A stretch of 64,000 bases of DNA. It comes from Vibrio sp. CAU 1672. Its GTDB lineage: Bacteria; Pseudomonadota; Gammaproteobacteria; Enterobacterales; Vibrionaceae. This document shows positions 1-11,076 of the stretch, piece by piece. The notes below the pieces were generated by a model. The model was not told where the DNA came from and searched no databases. It was given only the letters and a program-made list of their open reading frames with translations. Each line of letters opens with the position of its first letter. Within the stretch, counting starts at the first letter, position 1. The stretch lies in the NCBI RefSeq assembly GCF_029223195.1, contig NZ_JARHUF010000001.1, positions 434,001-498,000 on the forward strand. The letters are read 5' to 3'. The translations under genes were made by a program, and so were the position numbers.

Positions 1-341
1 TGTTTCGCCACATACCATGGCCGGTTAAAAAATGGATTGTCGGCAAAGTCCAGAGTGACATTCGTGATGATAAAGCAACAAAATCGCTGGATATCATGGA
101 CGTGAACCAGAACGAAGTAGAACGCGTAATGTCTCAAAATTGCGTAAAGTTGATGATTCATGGTCATACACATCGACCAGATACACATTTTTTTCAAACC
201 GAATCTGGTACAAACATTAGAATCGTTTTGGGTGATTGGTATACGCAAGGCTCTGTGTTAACAGTCAATTCTGATGGCTACGAACTACAGTCCCGGCCGT
301 TGCAATCATCATTTCATCAATCGACGTCGGACGCCTCATAG
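1..341 (+). CDS. lpxH: UDP-2,3-diacylglucosamine diphosphatase LpxH, C-terminal part
   Basis: The frame is open from the window edge (first full codon at base 3) and ends at 341, giving the last ~112 residues. LpxH removes UMP from UDP-2,3-diacylglucosamine to give lipid X in lipid A synthesis, at the inner face of the inner membrane. The calcineurin-like metal motif GHTHRP and the preceding stretch around MDVNQNEVERVM are typical of the C-terminal half of the family. The N-terminal metal-binding motifs lie outside the window. The identification is firm; only the start is missing. Confidence 0.93.
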   Translation, partial: FRHIPWPVKKWIVGKVQSDIRDDKATKSLDIMDVNQNEVERVMSQNCVKLMIHGHTHRPDTHFFQTESGTNIRIVLGDWYTQGSVLTVNSDGYELQSRPLQSSFHQSTSDAS

Positions 342-419
342 ATTCGGGCTCCACCCATGGATAATTTGAAATAACTCGTTATTATCAATAAGCAAGAATT
401 AACAGAACGAAGTGCCGAA

Positions 420-1634
420 TTGAAGTATTCTTATGTCGCTCGCCAACCGATCCTGAATAGAGAGAAGAAAACCGTAGGGTATGAACTTCTCTTTCGTGAC
501 GGTCCGAAAAATACCTTTCCAGAAGTAGAACCTGAACTGGCTACTAGCCGTTTGTTGTCTGATCACTTCCTGTCCACACATTATAATACTCTCGGTGACA
601 AGCTCGGCTTTGTTAATTTCCCATACCAGAGCTTAGTAAACCTGGTCCCGATCTTGTTTCCAAAAGACTCATTGGTTATCGAAGTGCTGGAGGACTGTGA
701 GCCAACGGATGAGTTACTTGAGGCAATCAGGCAGCTGGCCGAAGCGGGCTACAAAATAGCACTGGATGATTTTGTTCCGACCAAAGCCTGGAAACGCTTT
801 TTGCCCTACGTATCACTGATCAAATTTGATATACGCATCGTACCGATTTCCAAAGCCGCGGTTTACATCAACTCGCTTCACGCCTTTGAGATTGAATTTT
901 TGGCAGAAAAAGTGGAAACCTATGAAGAGTTCGAGCAGGCATTAAATGCCGGATTCAGCTATTTTCAGGGGTATTTCTTTAGCAAGCCGGAGATGATCCA
1001 AAAAAAGCGCCTCAACCCTTACTTTCTCACGGTGGTGCAACTGTGTAAGCATATCGCAGACGAGCCAATCGACTTCAGCCAGCTCGAACAACTGTTTTCG
1101 ATGGACGTAACCCTGTCGTACAAGTTACTGACCTACGTCAACTCCGGGTGCACACTCACCACCAATATCAAGTCATTCCGTCAGGCACTGGTTTACTTGG
1201 GGGAGGATCGGCTAAGACGTTTTATCTCATTGGTTGCCATCGCCTCTGTTCATGAAGATAAACCCGATTCGCTCTATTCCCTGGCGACTCAGCGTGCGCG
1301 AATGTGTGAGATCCTGCTTAGTCAAATGAATACCAGATATGATCCGGGTCAGGCCTTTCTCACCGGGATGTTTTCGCTTTTAGACTCACTGCTCGATCAA
1401 CCTCTGGAGGATGTGATTGAGAATATCCCCGTAGATGCCGAGATCAAGCAAGCCCTGATCTGTCGCAAAGGTGTGCTGGGCTATCTGTTGTCGATGATCG
1501 TCGCTTATGAGCAAGCCGACTGGGCGCTGACGGAAAAGTATTGCAAAGCATTAAAGCTGACCGACGCTCAAATCGCTAAAGCCTTCAGCCAGTCTACTGC
1601 ATGGGCCCAAGAACTGCTTTCGCAAAACTGCTAA
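420..1634 (+). CDS. EAL and HDOD domain signalling protein (YuxH type)
   Basis: 404 residues. An N-terminal EAL-like domain (about 1-190) is followed by an HDOD domain (about 195-390). In c-di-GMP phosphodiesterases the EAL domain cleaves c-di-GMP; here the signature reads ELL, but the other usual acidic and metal positions (NFP, IEVLE, LDDF, IKFD, AEKVET, FQGYFFSKP) can be found, so activity cannot be ruled in or out. HDOD domains resemble HD hydrolases without catalytic residues and serve as output or scaffold modules. The start is a TTG: no in-frame ATG lies near it, and homologues begin with the same YVARQPI segment. It stands alone between lpxH and ychJ. Confidence 0.88.
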   Translation: MKYSYVARQPILNREKKTVGYELLFRDGPKNTFPEVEPELATSRLLSDHFLSTHYNTLGDKLGFVNFPYQSLVNLVPILFPKDSLVIEVLEDCEPTDELLEAIRQLAEAGYKIALDDFVPTKAWKRFLPYVSLIKFDIRIVPISKAAVYINSLHAFEIEFLAEKVETYEEFEQALNAGFSYFQGYFFSKPEMIQKKRLNPYFLTVVQLCKHIADEPIDFSQLEQLFSMDVTLSYKLLTYVNSGCTLTTNIKSFRQALVYLGEDRLRRFISLVAIASVHEDKPDSLYSLATQRARMCEILLSQMNTRYDPGQAFLTGMFSLLDSLLDQPLEDVIENIPVDAEIKQALICRKGVLGYLLSMIVAYEQADWALTEKYCKALKLTDAQIAKAFSQSTAWAQELLSQNC

Positions 1635-1701
1635 ACCGCTATAATGGGGCCGGCTTCACGCATGTGCGGCCGCTGATTTTAAAAATACGAGACTTACTGT
1701 T

Positions 1702-2205
1702 ATGGCTTCATCTTGCCCCTGCGGATCAAACCGTACCTATTCCCAATGCTGTCAAATCGCCCACAACCACCACGCTGATGTGACCACCCCAGAGCAACTG
1801 ATGCGCTCGCGTTACAGTGCACATGTGTTAGGTTTGGTTGATTACGTAGTGAATACCTACCACCCGAGCTGCCACGCAGAAGAGCAGCGCGACGCCATTA
1901 CCCAATCTATCGACAATGATTGGTGTAAGCTGGAGGTTACCAAAGCTGAAGCTGGCCACAACGCAGACGAAGGTTTTGTGGAGTTCAATGCCTACTTCAA
2001 TGAAGACGGTAAGCGTTATTGTATGAACGAACGTTCGCGCTTTGTCAAAGAAGACGGCCTGTGGTACTACATTGATGGCACATTCCCAGAAGAAGAAGCC
2101 ACTCCAGACCCACGCCTGACCCAGCCAGTCAGCAGCGTAAAAGTCGGCCGAAATGATCCGTGCCTCTGCGGCAGCGGTAAAAAATTCAAGAAGTGCTGTG
2201 GCTAG
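1702..2205 (+). CDS. ychJ: YchJ family protein with two SEC-C motifs (UPF0225)
   Basis: 167 residues, full length for the family. Cysteine/histidine-rich SEC-C zinc-binding motifs lie at both ends ([13 protein letters not shown] near the start, [15 protein letters not shown] at the end) around an NTF2-like central domain. SEC-C motifs are also found in SecA and bind zinc; the cellular role of YchJ is not established. It ends just before a bidirectional-looking terminator shared with the convergent his operon. Confidence 0.92.
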   Translation: MASSCPCGSNRTYSQCCQIAHNHHADVTTPEQLMRSRYSAHVLGLVDYVVNTYHPSCHAEEQRDAITQSIDNDWCKLEVTKAEAGHNADEGFVEFNAYFNEDGKRYCMNERSRFVKEDGLWYYIDGTFPEEEATPDPRLTQPVSSVKVGRNDPCLCGSGKKFKKCCG

Positions 2206-2230
2206 CCACTCACTAGCGAGCAATAAAACA

Positions 2231-2255
2231 AAGGCTTCCAACTGGAAGCCTTTTT
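2231..2255. terminator. Rho-independent terminator between ychJ and the his operon
   Basis: Perfect inverted repeat AAGGCTTCC / GGAAGCCTT with a tight loop followed by five T on the plus strand; A residues on the other side make it plausible for the his operon too. It sits between two convergent genes. Confidence 0.85.
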
Positions 2256-2284
2256 CATTCTCAATATTTAGTCTTGCTACTAAA

Positions 2285-2916
2285 TTACTTGTGGCGCTCT
2301 TTTAGTTTATTGACCACATCGTTCATCGACAAACCCTGATCTTGCAACAAGACCAGCAGGTGATAAATCAGATCGGCAGATTCACACACTAGCTCCGCCT
2401 TATCACCCGACGTCGCCGCAAGCGCGACTTCAACGCCTTCTTCGCCCACTTTCTGCGAAATACGTTTGGTACCGCGGGCATAAAGGCTGGCGGTATAAGA
2501 TGAGTCTGGATCGGCACTCTTGCGGGCAGCCAGTAGCTGCTCAAGCTGATGAAGCCACACCATTTGTGACTCTTCCTGAGGGTCGCCGTCCCAACATGTT
2601 GTGGTCCCGGTATGGCAGGTTGGGCCGATGGGATTGACCTTGATCAGTAGCGTATCGTTATCACAATCCAGTGCGATGTTCACCAGTTGAAGAACGTTTC
2701 CGGAAGTCTCGCCTTTGGTCCACAAACGCTCTTTAGTGCGCGAGAAAAACGTCACCTGGCCTGTTTCACCCGTTTTCGCCAACGCGGCTTGGTTCATGTA
2801 GCCCATCATCAACACTTGGCTGGATTGAAAATCCTGGACAATGGCAGGTACCAGACCATCCACCTTGTCCCAGTTGATTCGCTCAGATAGCGAACTTACT
2901 TCGGCGGCTTGCAAAC

Positions 2917-2920
<4 letters not shown>
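2285..2920 (-). CDS. hisI: Bifunctional phosphoribosyl-AMP cyclohydrolase / phosphoribosyl-ATP pyrophosphatase HisIE
   Basis: 211 residues. It catalyses the second and third steps of histidine synthesis: the C-terminal domain hydrolyses PR-ATP to PR-AMP and the N-terminal domain opens the purine ring. The cyclohydrolase part shows the zinc and magnesium motifs ([22 protein letters not shown]) and the C-terminal helical part the pyrophosphatase motif [13 protein letters not shown]. It is the last gene of the operon and its ATG overlaps the end of hisF by 4 nt, suggesting translational coupling. Confidence 0.97.
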
Positions 2921-4421
<1,501 letters not shown>

Positions 4422-5036
4422 TTATAGTTCTAAGAAGTTTTGAATAAGCTTCGCGCCCGCTTTAGAAGAACGCTCCGGGTGGAACTGCACGCCATAGTAA
4501 TTACCACTTTGAACGGCTGCGGTGAACGGATTACCGTAATCACACTCAGCAATCGTGTAGTCCCCTACTGGCATCGCGAAGCTGTGTACAAAGTAAAAAT
4601 ATTCCCCTTCTTCAATACCTTTAAACAACGGGTTTCCTTCTTTAGCTGAAACCGTATTCCACCCCATGTGCGGCAATGGCAACTCACCGGTTTGCAGTAG
4701 CTTCACTTCACCATCACAAAGACCAAGACATTCCACCAACTGATCGGCTTTTTGACCTTTCTCCTGAGAAACCTTACCGAGCAGTTGCATGCCCAGGCAG
4801 ATGCCGAGTAGTGGTTTCTCTACCTGTTTCACCAGGTTGATCAAGTCACGCTCTTCAAGGTTTTTCATCGCTTCACTGGCTGTACCTACCCCCGGCAGGA
4901 ATAGCTTGTCAGCCGACAATACCACTTGAGGATCTTTAGAAATGGTTACTGTGTAGCCCAGCCGTTCAATGGCGAACTTTACCGAAGAAACATTGGCACA
5001 ACCGGTATCAATAATGACCACTTTTTGTTCTGTCAT
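4422..5036 (-). CDS. hisH: Imidazole glycerol phosphate synthase glutaminase subunit HisH
   Basis: 204 residues, class I glutamine amidotransferase. It supplies ammonia to HisF through the HisF barrel. The nucleophilic Cys lies in [10 protein letters not shown] and the His and Glu of the triad in [10 protein letters not shown] near the C-terminus. It follows hisB by 12 nt in the operon. Confidence 0.98.
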   Translation of the reverse strand: MTEQKVVIIDTGCANVSSVKFAIERLGYTVTISKDPQVVLSADKLFLPGVGTASEAMKNLEERDLINLVKQVEKPLLGICLGMQLLGKVSQEKGQKADQLVECLGLCDGEVKLLQTGELPLPHMGWNTVSAKEGNPLFKGIEEGEYFYFVHSFAMPVGDYTIAECDYGNPFTAAVQSGNYYGVQFHPERSSKAGAKLIQNFLEL

Positions 5037-5048
5037 CGGGTTCGCTCC

Positions 5049-6122
5049 TTAAAGTACGCCTTTACTGCTCGGTAACTCGTTGCCTTCAACTTTGATTGCC
5101 TGACGCAAAGTACGGCCGAACGCCTTGAACAAACTTTCAATAATATGGTGATCATTTTCACCAGACGAAGAGAGGTGCAGCGTACACGCCAGCGTGTCGG
5201 TTAATGAACGGAAGAAGTGCTCCACCATCTCGGTCGATAAGTCTCCGACCAGTTCACGGCTGAACGTGGCATCAAACTTCAGGTATGGGCGACCAGACAA
5301 ATCCAGTGCACATTGCGCCAAGCATTCGTCCATCGGCAAGCTGAAACCAAAACGGCCAATACCGCGCTTGTCCCCTAGTGCTTCTTTCAGCGCCTGCCCC
5401 AATGCCAGTGCGGTGTCTTCTACCGTGTGGTGATCATCAATGTGCAAGTCGCCTTCCACTTTGCACACCATCCGGAAACCACCGTGCGTCGCAATCTGAT
5501 CCAGCATATGGTCAAAGAAGCCCAGGCCGGTTGAAATCTCGTTTCCGCCTTGCTCATCAAGATTAACCGCGACCTTAATGTCAGTCTCTTTGGTGGTACG
5601 AATCACCTTCGCGACACGCGCTTTAACCGTCAGATCTTTGAGGATCTGCGGCCAGCCCATGGTTTCCGGGTGGTACTGTATACCGCGAATTGCCATGTTC
5701 TCAGCCAGTTGCAGGTCGGTCGGACGATCACCAATCACTACAGAATTCTGGAAATCGACTTTCCCGCCCTGAAGATACTCTTTGACCATACCCAGTTTTG
5801 GTTTACGACAGGAGCAGTCATCTTCTTCGAAGTGCGGACAAATCAAAACATCGTCAAATTTGACGCCCTGCGAGGCAAAGATTTCCATCATCATATTGTG
5901 TGGCTCATCGAAATCTTGCTGCGGATAGCTGTCGGTACCTAACCCATCTTGGTTGGTCACCATCACTAAACGATAGCCCGCATCCTGTAACGCCAACAAG
6001 CTTGGGATCACATACGGCTCTAACTGCAATTTATCCAGACGGTCAACCTGAAAGTCGATAGGCGGCTCAACTATCAGCGTACCATCACGATCGATAAACA
6101 GGATTTTTTGTTGTTTACTCAC
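5049..6122 (-). CDS. hisB: Bifunctional histidinol-phosphatase / imidazoleglycerol-phosphate dehydratase HisB
   Basis: 357 residues from a GTG start. The N-terminal HAD-type phosphatase (DRDGTL at the start; a Cys/His zinc loop [11 protein letters not shown]) dephosphorylates histidinol phosphate; the C-terminal domain ([28 protein letters not shown]) dehydrates imidazole-glycerol phosphate. The GTG at 6122 was chosen over a longer frame starting at 6182 because AAGGA lies 7 nt before it and homologues begin at this SKQQK/SQKYLFIDRDG region. The fused form is typical of gamma-proteobacteria. Confidence 0.96.
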   Translation of the reverse strand: MSKQQKILFIDRDGTLIVEPPIDFQVDRLDKLQLEPYVIPSLLALQDAGYRLVMVTNQDGLGTDSYPQQDFDEPHNMMMEIFASQGVKFDDVLICPHFEEDDCSCRKPKLGMVKEYLQGGKVDFQNSVVIGDRPTDLQLAENMAIRGIQYHPETMGWPQILKDLTVKARVAKVIRTTKETDIKVAVNLDEQGGNEISTGLGFFDHMLDQIATHGGFRMVCKVEGDLHIDDHHTVEDTALALGQALKEALGDKRGIGRFGFSLPMDECLAQCALDLSGRPYLKFDATFSRELVGDLSTEMVEHFFRSLTDTLACTLHLSSSGENDHHIIESLFKAFGRTLRQAIKVEGNELPSSKGVL

Positions 6123-6196
6123 TCGAACTTCCTTATTGCTAATCTTGCTAACACCCTCGCACAACACAAGAGCGTGATTCATTCTTGGACTACCGG

Positions 6197-7240
6197 TTAC
6201 GAATAATAGTTTCTGATAAAGCCGAGTGTTTTTTCACACTCATCACGGCTACCAACACTGATGCGCACACAGTTTTCAACCGGTGAGTTACGCAAAATAA
6301 TCCCCGTATCCCAGGCGGCTTTAAACAGTGCATCACCATCGGGGAACTGCACCAGCAGGTAATTGCCCCAACCTTCGTACACGGTCAGCCCGGGGATCAT
6401 CGACAACCCGACCTGCAGGTAAGCACGGTTGGCGTTGAGATCAAGCACCTGGAATTTGGCCCGGGCCAACCCCGCTTCGGACAGCGCCTGAGTGGCGATC
6501 TCTGCGACCGGCACCGGTACCGGATAAGGCGCGATAACTTTCAGCAGAACGTTGATCAGCTCCTCGTTGGCCAGGGTAAAACCACAGCGCAGGCCGGCCA
6601 GGGCAAATGCTTTTGACAGGGTACGCAAAATAGCCAGATTCGGGTATTGCGCGAGAAGATCAACCGTAGAGGCTTCCGGGCAGAAATCGATGTAAGCTTC
6701 GTCCATCACCACAATCGCACGATCTTGAGTCATCTCAAGCAAAGCAACGATATCTTCACGTTTAACCAGGTTACCGGTCGGGTTATTAGGTGAACAGACA
6801 AAAACCAGCTTAACCTTATCCAGGTTGGCTTCAATCGCGGTTAAGTCGAGCTGCCAGTCCGAAGTTAACGGCACGGTTTTGCGCTCTACCCCAAAGGTTT
6901 CAGCACTGATAGCGTACATACCGTAGGTAGGTGGACAATACAAAATGGCGTCTTCACCCGGCTCACAGAACGCCCGGATCAGCAACTCAATGCCTTCATC
7001 GGCCCCGCGGGAGGTTAAAGTCTGTTCTGGCTTAACCCCGGCGTAGGCCGCATAGGCGTTAATCAAATCTTTGGGTTGACACTCACTGTAACGGTTAAGA
7101 CCGGCAAAATCGGTTTTGTATTCGTTATTAAACGGCGATTCGTTGGCATTTAACCAAACATCGCCGGTCCCGCCGATACGGCGCGCCGAAAGATAAGGCA
7201 TTAACTGCTGAACCTGTTTACGAGCTAATTTTTCCACCAT
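6197..7240 (-). CDS. hisC: Histidinol-phosphate aminotransferase HisC
   Basis: 347 residues, fold-type I PLP enzyme. It transaminates imidazole-acetol phosphate to histidinol phosphate with glutamate. The Schiff-base lysine is in [13 protein letters not shown] and the PLP-contacting aspartate in MDEAYIDF. The ATG overlaps the hisD stop by one base (TGATG), so translation is probably coupled. About 75 nt separate it from the hisB start. Confidence 0.97.
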   Translation of the reverse strand: MVEKLARKQVQQLMPYLSARRIGGTGDVWLNANESPFNNEYKTDFAGLNRYSECQPKDLINAYAAYAGVKPEQTLTSRGADEGIELLIRAFCEPGEDAILYCPPTYGMYAISAETFGVERKTVPLTSDWQLDLTAIEANLDKVKLVFVCSPNNPTGNLVKREDIVALLEMTQDRAIVVMDEAYIDFCPEASTVDLLAQYPNLAILRTLSKAFALAGLRCGFTLANEELINVLLKVIAPYPVPVPVAEIATQALSEAGLARAKFQVLDLNANRAYLQVGLSMIPGLTVYEGWGNYLLVQFPDGDALFKAAWDTGIILRNSPVENCVRISVGSRDECEKTLGFIRNYYS

Positions 7241-8544
7241 CAGGCTCCTTCTGTTTGGGCTTGCAACTTTTCAACCCGGATCGTCACTGCGCGCTTATGG
7301 GCATCCAGACCCTCCGCCTCCGCCATCGTGACAACAGTTGGTGCCAGATTCTGTAAGCCTTCGGCTGACAGCTCTTGAACCGTCATACGCTTTGAGAAAT
7401 CGGCTAAACCAAGGCTTGAATAAGTCCGTGTGTAACCGTAGGTTGGAAGCACATGGTTAGTACCTGACGCATAATCCCCTGCCGATTCCGGTGACCAGTC
7501 ACCGAGGAATATCGAACCGGCATTATCGAGCAACGGAAGCAATTCACGTGGATTCTTGGTCTGGACGATCAGGTGCTCTGGACCGTAGTAATTGGAAATC
7601 GTAACCGCTTTGGTCAACGAGTCCGCAATGATAATCAGACTGGATGCCAACGCTTTTTCTGCAATGTCGGCACGTGATAATTGTTTGAGCTGGCGCTGGA
7701 CCGCATCGGCCACCTGATCAGCAATAACCGAAGATGGTGTCACCAATACGACTTGAGAGTCCGGCCCGTGCTCCGCTTGACTAAGTAGATCGGCGGCAAT
7801 AAAGTCCGGGTCCGCAGTTTCGTCTGCAATTACCAGCACTTCTGACGGCCCCGCCGGCATATCAATCGCCGCACCACGGAAATCATTACTGACCTGACGC
7901 TTTGCCTCGGTGACATAAGCATTACCCGGACCAAATATTTTATCTACTTTAGTCACGGTCTCGGTTCCGTAAGCCATGGCTGCCACTGCCTGGCCGCCAC
8001 CAACGTTATACACTTCATCAATACCGCACAGTTTTGCCACATAAAGAATTTCATCGGCGATGGGAGGCGGAGAACATAGTACCACTTTCTGACAACCTGC
8101 AATTTTGGCCGGAACCCCCAACATCAAAACCGTTGATGGCAGTGGTGCACTCCCTCCCGGAATATACAAGCCAACTTTCTGAATTGGGCGAGTAACCTGC
8201 TCACAAATTACTCCAGATTGCGTTTCCACTTTGAGTGGTTTCGGCTTTTGTGCGGTATGGAACTTAGCAATATTCTGGTACGCCTGCTCGAGGGCATTTT
8301 TCATCTTGTCAGACAGGCGCCCGGATGCGGCATCAATTTCCTCAGAAGAAACTCGAATTGACTTTGGTGTAACTCGGTCAAATTTCTCGGTCAGCGCCAT
8401 CAGCGCCGCATCACCTTCACGACGAACCTTAGCGATAACATCGGCAACGGCTGCCGTGATATTTGCACCTTCGGTAATTGCCGGACGCTCAAGAACCGAG
8501 TCTTGCTGCGTTTCACTCAATGATTGCCATACGACTGTTCTCAT
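7240..8544 (-). CDS. hisD: Histidinol dehydrogenase HisD
   Basis: 434 residues, the family length. It carries out the two final NAD-dependent oxidations, histidinol to histidinal to histidine, with zinc. Recognisable segments include [41 protein letters not shown] and [10 protein letters not shown]. It starts 5 nt after hisG, in a tight operon. Confidence 0.98.
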   Translation of the reverse strand: MRTVVWQSLSETQQDSVLERPAITEGANITAAVADVIAKVRREGDAALMALTEKFDRVTPKSIRVSSEEIDAASGRLSDKMKNALEQAYQNIAKFHTAQKPKPLKVETQSGVICEQVTRPIQKVGLYIPGGSAPLPSTVLMLGVPAKIAGCQKVVLCSPPPIADEILYVAKLCGIDEVYNVGGGQAVAAMAYGTETVTKVDKIFGPGNAYVTEAKRQVSNDFRGAAIDMPAGPSEVLVIADETADPDFIAADLLSQAEHGPDSQVVLVTPSSVIADQVADAVQRQLKQLSRADIAEKALASSLIIIADSLTKAVTISNYYGPEHLIVQTKNPRELLPLLDNAGSIFLGDWSPESAGDYASGTNHVLPTYGYTRTYSSLGLADFSKRMTVQELSAEGLQNLAPTVVTMAEAEGLDAHKRAVTIRVEKLQAQTEGA

Positions 8545-8549
8545 TGCAA

Positions 8550-9446
8550 TTACTCCATCATTTTTTCAATTGGCAGCACTAAAATGGAACTCGCGCCCAG
8601 ATCTTTAAGTTGTTCCATGGTTTCCCAGAACAGATTTTCAGTACTGACCAGGTGAACGGCAACTTTTTGCTTGTCGGCTGAAAGGGGCAATACGGTTGGA
8701 TCTTCCGCCCCCGGAAGCAATGCTTTGATCTGGTCTAGCTTCTCCGCGGGTGCGTGCAGCATGATGTATTTCGACTCTTTTGCCTGCTGAACGCCCTGCA
8801 TACGGGTGAGAAGTTTTTCGATCAAAGCTTGCTTATCCGCATCAAACTCACCGGTGCGTTGAATCAAAGTCGCTTTTGAGCGGAAAATCACTTCGGCTTC
8901 TTTCAGGCCATTCGCTTCCAGCGTCGCTCCCGTCGAAACCAAATCAGCAATCGCATCAGCAAGACCCGCACGCGGGGCAACTTCTACCGAGCCAGTCAGC
9001 ATACAGGTTGAGAAAGGCACACCGGCGTTATCCATGTACGCCTTAAGTAAGTGCGGATAGGTAGTGGCGATGCGCTTACCGGCCAGATCCTGAGGACCGT
9101 TGTACTGTTCATCTTTGTCGATGGCAATCGACAGTCGGCAGCCACCGAAATCCAGGCGGCGCAACTGAACAAACTCACACGGTTCACCCAATGCTTTTCG
9201 GTCAAGGCGAACTTCTTCCAGCTCATTCTCACCGATAAAGCCAAGGTCAACGACCCCATCCATGATCAAACCTGGGATATCGTCATCACGGACGAGAAGT
9301 AAGTCAATCGGCATATTTTCTGAGTGAACAACCAAGCGTTCGCCCATCACATTAAACTTTACGCCGCATTTTTTAAGCAGAGCCTGGCTCTCTTTACTTA
9401 AGCGACCTTTTTTTTGAATGGCTATTCTTAGGCGTTGTGTCTGCAT
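8550..9446 (-). CDS. hisG: ATP phosphoribosyltransferase HisG
   Basis: 298 residues, long-form HisG with catalytic domains and a C-terminal regulatory ACT-like domain, which in this family gives feedback inhibition by histidine. It condenses ATP and PRPP, the first committed step. The start at 9446 was preferred to an ATG at 9464 because an AGGGA ribosome binding site lies about 7 nt upstream and the length then matches E. coli (299). It is the first structural gene after the attenuator. Confidence 0.97.
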   Translation of the reverse strand: MQTQRLRIAIQKKGRLSKESQALLKKCGVKFNVMGERLVVHSENMPIDLLLVRDDDIPGLIMDGVVDLGFIGENELEEVRLDRKALGEPCEFVQLRRLDFGGCRLSIAIDKDEQYNGPQDLAGKRIATTYPHLLKAYMDNAGVPFSTCMLTGSVEVAPRAGLADAIADLVSTGATLEANGLKEAEVIFRSKATLIQRTGEFDADKQALIEKLLTRMQGVQQAKESKYIMLHAPAEKLDQIKALLPGAEDPTVLPLSADKQKVAVHLVSTENLFWETMEQLKDLGASSILVLPIEKMME

Positions 9447-9502
9447 TGCGTTATCCCTGTGCATGATTCTGATATATAAGAATTTGTAAAATGGTTAAAA
9501 CT

Positions 9503-9536
9503 AAAAAACCCTCGGGAGAAGTTGGTCTCCCGAGGG
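9503..9536 (-). terminator. his operon attenuator terminator
   Basis: On the minus strand an 11-bp perfect stem (CCCTCGGGAGA / TCTCCCGAGGG, arms 9526-9536 and 9509-9519) is followed by six T. Two upstream segments rich in CGGGAG and CTCCCG (about 9563-9606) can pair with each other or with this arm, giving the alternative antiterminator and pause structures of a classical his attenuator. Confidence 0.93.
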
Positions 9537-9612
9537 TTTTAAATCTGAATTTGATCGATTTTAACCGCCGGGAGTTTCCTGCCTCCCGGGTATGCGCGCA
9601 TCTCCCGAAAGA

Positions 9613-9645
9613 CTAAACTGGGTGATGATGGTGATGAATATTCAT
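9613..9645 (-). CDS. hisL: his operon leader peptide HisL
   Basis: A 10-codon frame reads MNIHHHHHPV: five consecutive histidine codons followed by a stop. It is directly upstream of the attenuator stem-loops and hisG. In his operons ribosome stalling at these codons under histidine shortage favours the antiterminator. E. coli has seven His codons in a 16-residue leader; this one is shorter. Confidence 0.93.
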   Translation of the reverse strand: MNIHHHHHPV

Positions 9646-9977
9646 TACGAAATTGCGCATACTTATTAATAACTTCTGTTTGTTAGCTGTTAGAACCACA
9701 CTAACCAAGCTTGGTTTTTTTTGCAACAGGAAATTTTCACTTCCGCCCCAAAAATATGGTAAGACGCTGATTTTTAACAACTAAAAAATCATCAACTTTA
9801 CAATCGTCACCAGATTAACGCCAAAACCACCTGAAAAATCAAACACAGCCGTTATCAACAACTAACCATGATAGCCGTTGCCTTTAAGTTGCATTCTCAT
9901 TTTCAAGACACGGGTTTAAGGTTGAGCTTGTCCATTCACGGCTATTCTTTAGATGGGGAAGGAAACAAAGACTAACT

Positions 9978-10931
9978 ATGGCCACTTATAAAACTGGAGC
10001 GAAGCTATCTCTGGCGGTTAGTGACAAAGAACTGTTTCCACTGGTTGGTGACAGCACTTGCATGAAAGAGCTTCGCAACTCACTGAAAAAATATGCAACA
10101 TGCGACGCTGAAGTTCTCATTCAAGGTGAGACGGGCGTAGGTAAAGGCCTGTGCGCCAATATTATCCATCAGCTTTCCAGTCGCAAGCAGTACCCATTCG
10201 TTGAAGTAAACTGCGGGGCAATACCTGGCGGACTGATTGCGTCAGAACTGTTTGGCCACGAAAAAGGCGCATTCACCGGTGCAATTACTGACCGGGTCGG
10301 TTTTATCCAGAGAGCAAATCACGGCACCTTATTTCTGGATGAGATTGGTGACATGCCCGCCGACCTGCAAATTCACTTACTGCATTTTTTAGAAAGCAAA
10401 CAAATCCAACGCCTTGGCTCTGACAGTATTACTCAAGTGGATTGTCGGATCATCGCTGCCAGCCACGTCGATTTAAAATCAGAAGTGATTCAGGGTGGTT
10501 TTCGCCAGGATCTGTATTATCGCCTGAATATTCTACCACTGGCCATTCCCCCTCTGCGTATGAGAGGTCAGGACATCCTGATGCTGGCTGATTTCTTCTT
10601 AACCGACCTGGCTAAAGGAGAGCGGGTAAAAATCTCTAAAGAGGCCCAAGAGAAATTACGCAAACATGCCTGGCCGGGCAACGTCCGGGAATTACGTAAT
10701 GTCATACAAAGAGCACTGGTTATGTGTGAAAAGGGCGTCATATCGGCAGCAGATTTGGGCATAGATAGTCTGGAACGCAACACCATTCCGGTGGCCGAAC
10801 AAATCGATCTGGATTACTTGCTACAAGCGATAGAAGAAAACAAGCACAACATGAGCGCTGCCGCAAGACAGTTAGGGATCTCCCGAACTACGCTGTACCG
10901 ATTGATTAAGAAGTACAACCTGAGCACCTGA
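9978..10931 (+). CDS. Stand-alone sigma-54 enhancer-binding activator (AAA+ / Fis-type HTH, PspF-like architecture)
   Basis: 317 residues. Only about 25 residues precede the AAA+ domain, so there is no receiver, PAS or GAF domain. Walker A (GETGVGKG, about 50-57), the sigma-54 contact loop GAFTGA (about 97-102), Walker B (LFLDEIGD, about 118-125), the FRQDLYYRLN arginine region and sensor II (WPGNVRELRN) are intact; a Fis-like HTH ends the protein (about 275-315). By family it hydrolyses ATP to open sigma-54 promoter complexes. Such receiver-less proteins (PspF, 325 aa) are usually controlled by a partner protein or by their own amount. No psp genes are nearby. A -24/-12 promoter follows at 11051 and drives no protein gene on its strand. 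Confidence 0.9.
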   Translation: MATYKTGAKLSLAVSDKELFPLVGDSTCMKELRNSLKKYATCDAEVLIQGETGVGKGLCANIIHQLSSRKQYPFVEVNCGAIPGGLIASELFGHEKGAFTGAITDRVGFIQRANHGTLFLDEIGDMPADLQIHLLHFLESKQIQRLGSDSITQVDCRIIAASHVDLKSEVIQGGFRQDLYYRLNILPLAIPPLRMRGQDILMLADFFLTDLAKGERVKISKEAQEKLRKHAWPGNVRELRNVIQRALVMCEKGVISAADLGIDSLERNTIPVAEQIDLDYLLQAIEENKHNMSAAARQLGISRTTLYRLIKKYNLST

Positions 10932-10955
10932 CCCGGCTGTCCACATGTCATGTTA

Positions 10956-10970
10956 CAGTGTGTATCACTG
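10956..10970. promoter_or_regulatory. Candidate upstream activator site (inverted repeat)
   Basis: CAGTG-N5-CACTG inverted repeat 81 bp upstream of the -24/-12 promoter at 11051. Distance and dyad symmetry fit an enhancer bound by a Fis-type HTH; that the neighbouring activator binds it is inference. Confidence 0.35.
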
Positions 10971-11050
10971 GTGTTTATAGAAATCATCACTTTAGCTCAT
11001 CCAACCATCATCACCGTCATCTGACCCTTTTACTTTCAATAACTTAAAAA

Positions 11051-11066
11051 TGGCATAAGGCTTGCT
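11051..11066 (+). promoter_or_regulatory. Sigma-54 (-24/-12) promoter
   Basis: TGGCATA-N4-TTGCT: the GG and GC dinucleotides are exactly 10 nt apart, as required for sigma-54, with one mismatch to TGGCACG-N4-TTGCW. Predicted transcription start is near 11077. It lies 120 bp after the stop of a sigma-54 activator gene and faces into the structured RNA region. Confidence 0.7.
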
Positions 11067-11076
11067 ATAGTAAGCT

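Noticed and set aside
1601..1783. 60-residue ORF overlapping the EAL/HDOD gene end and ychJ start
   Set aside because: Lies in another frame of two supported genes and lacks a translation signal.
9702..9722. AACCAAGCTTGGTT palindrome followed by T-run, upstream of hisL
   Set aside because: Resembles a terminator on the plus strand, but no plus-strand gene precedes it and the stem is short once a loop is allowed.
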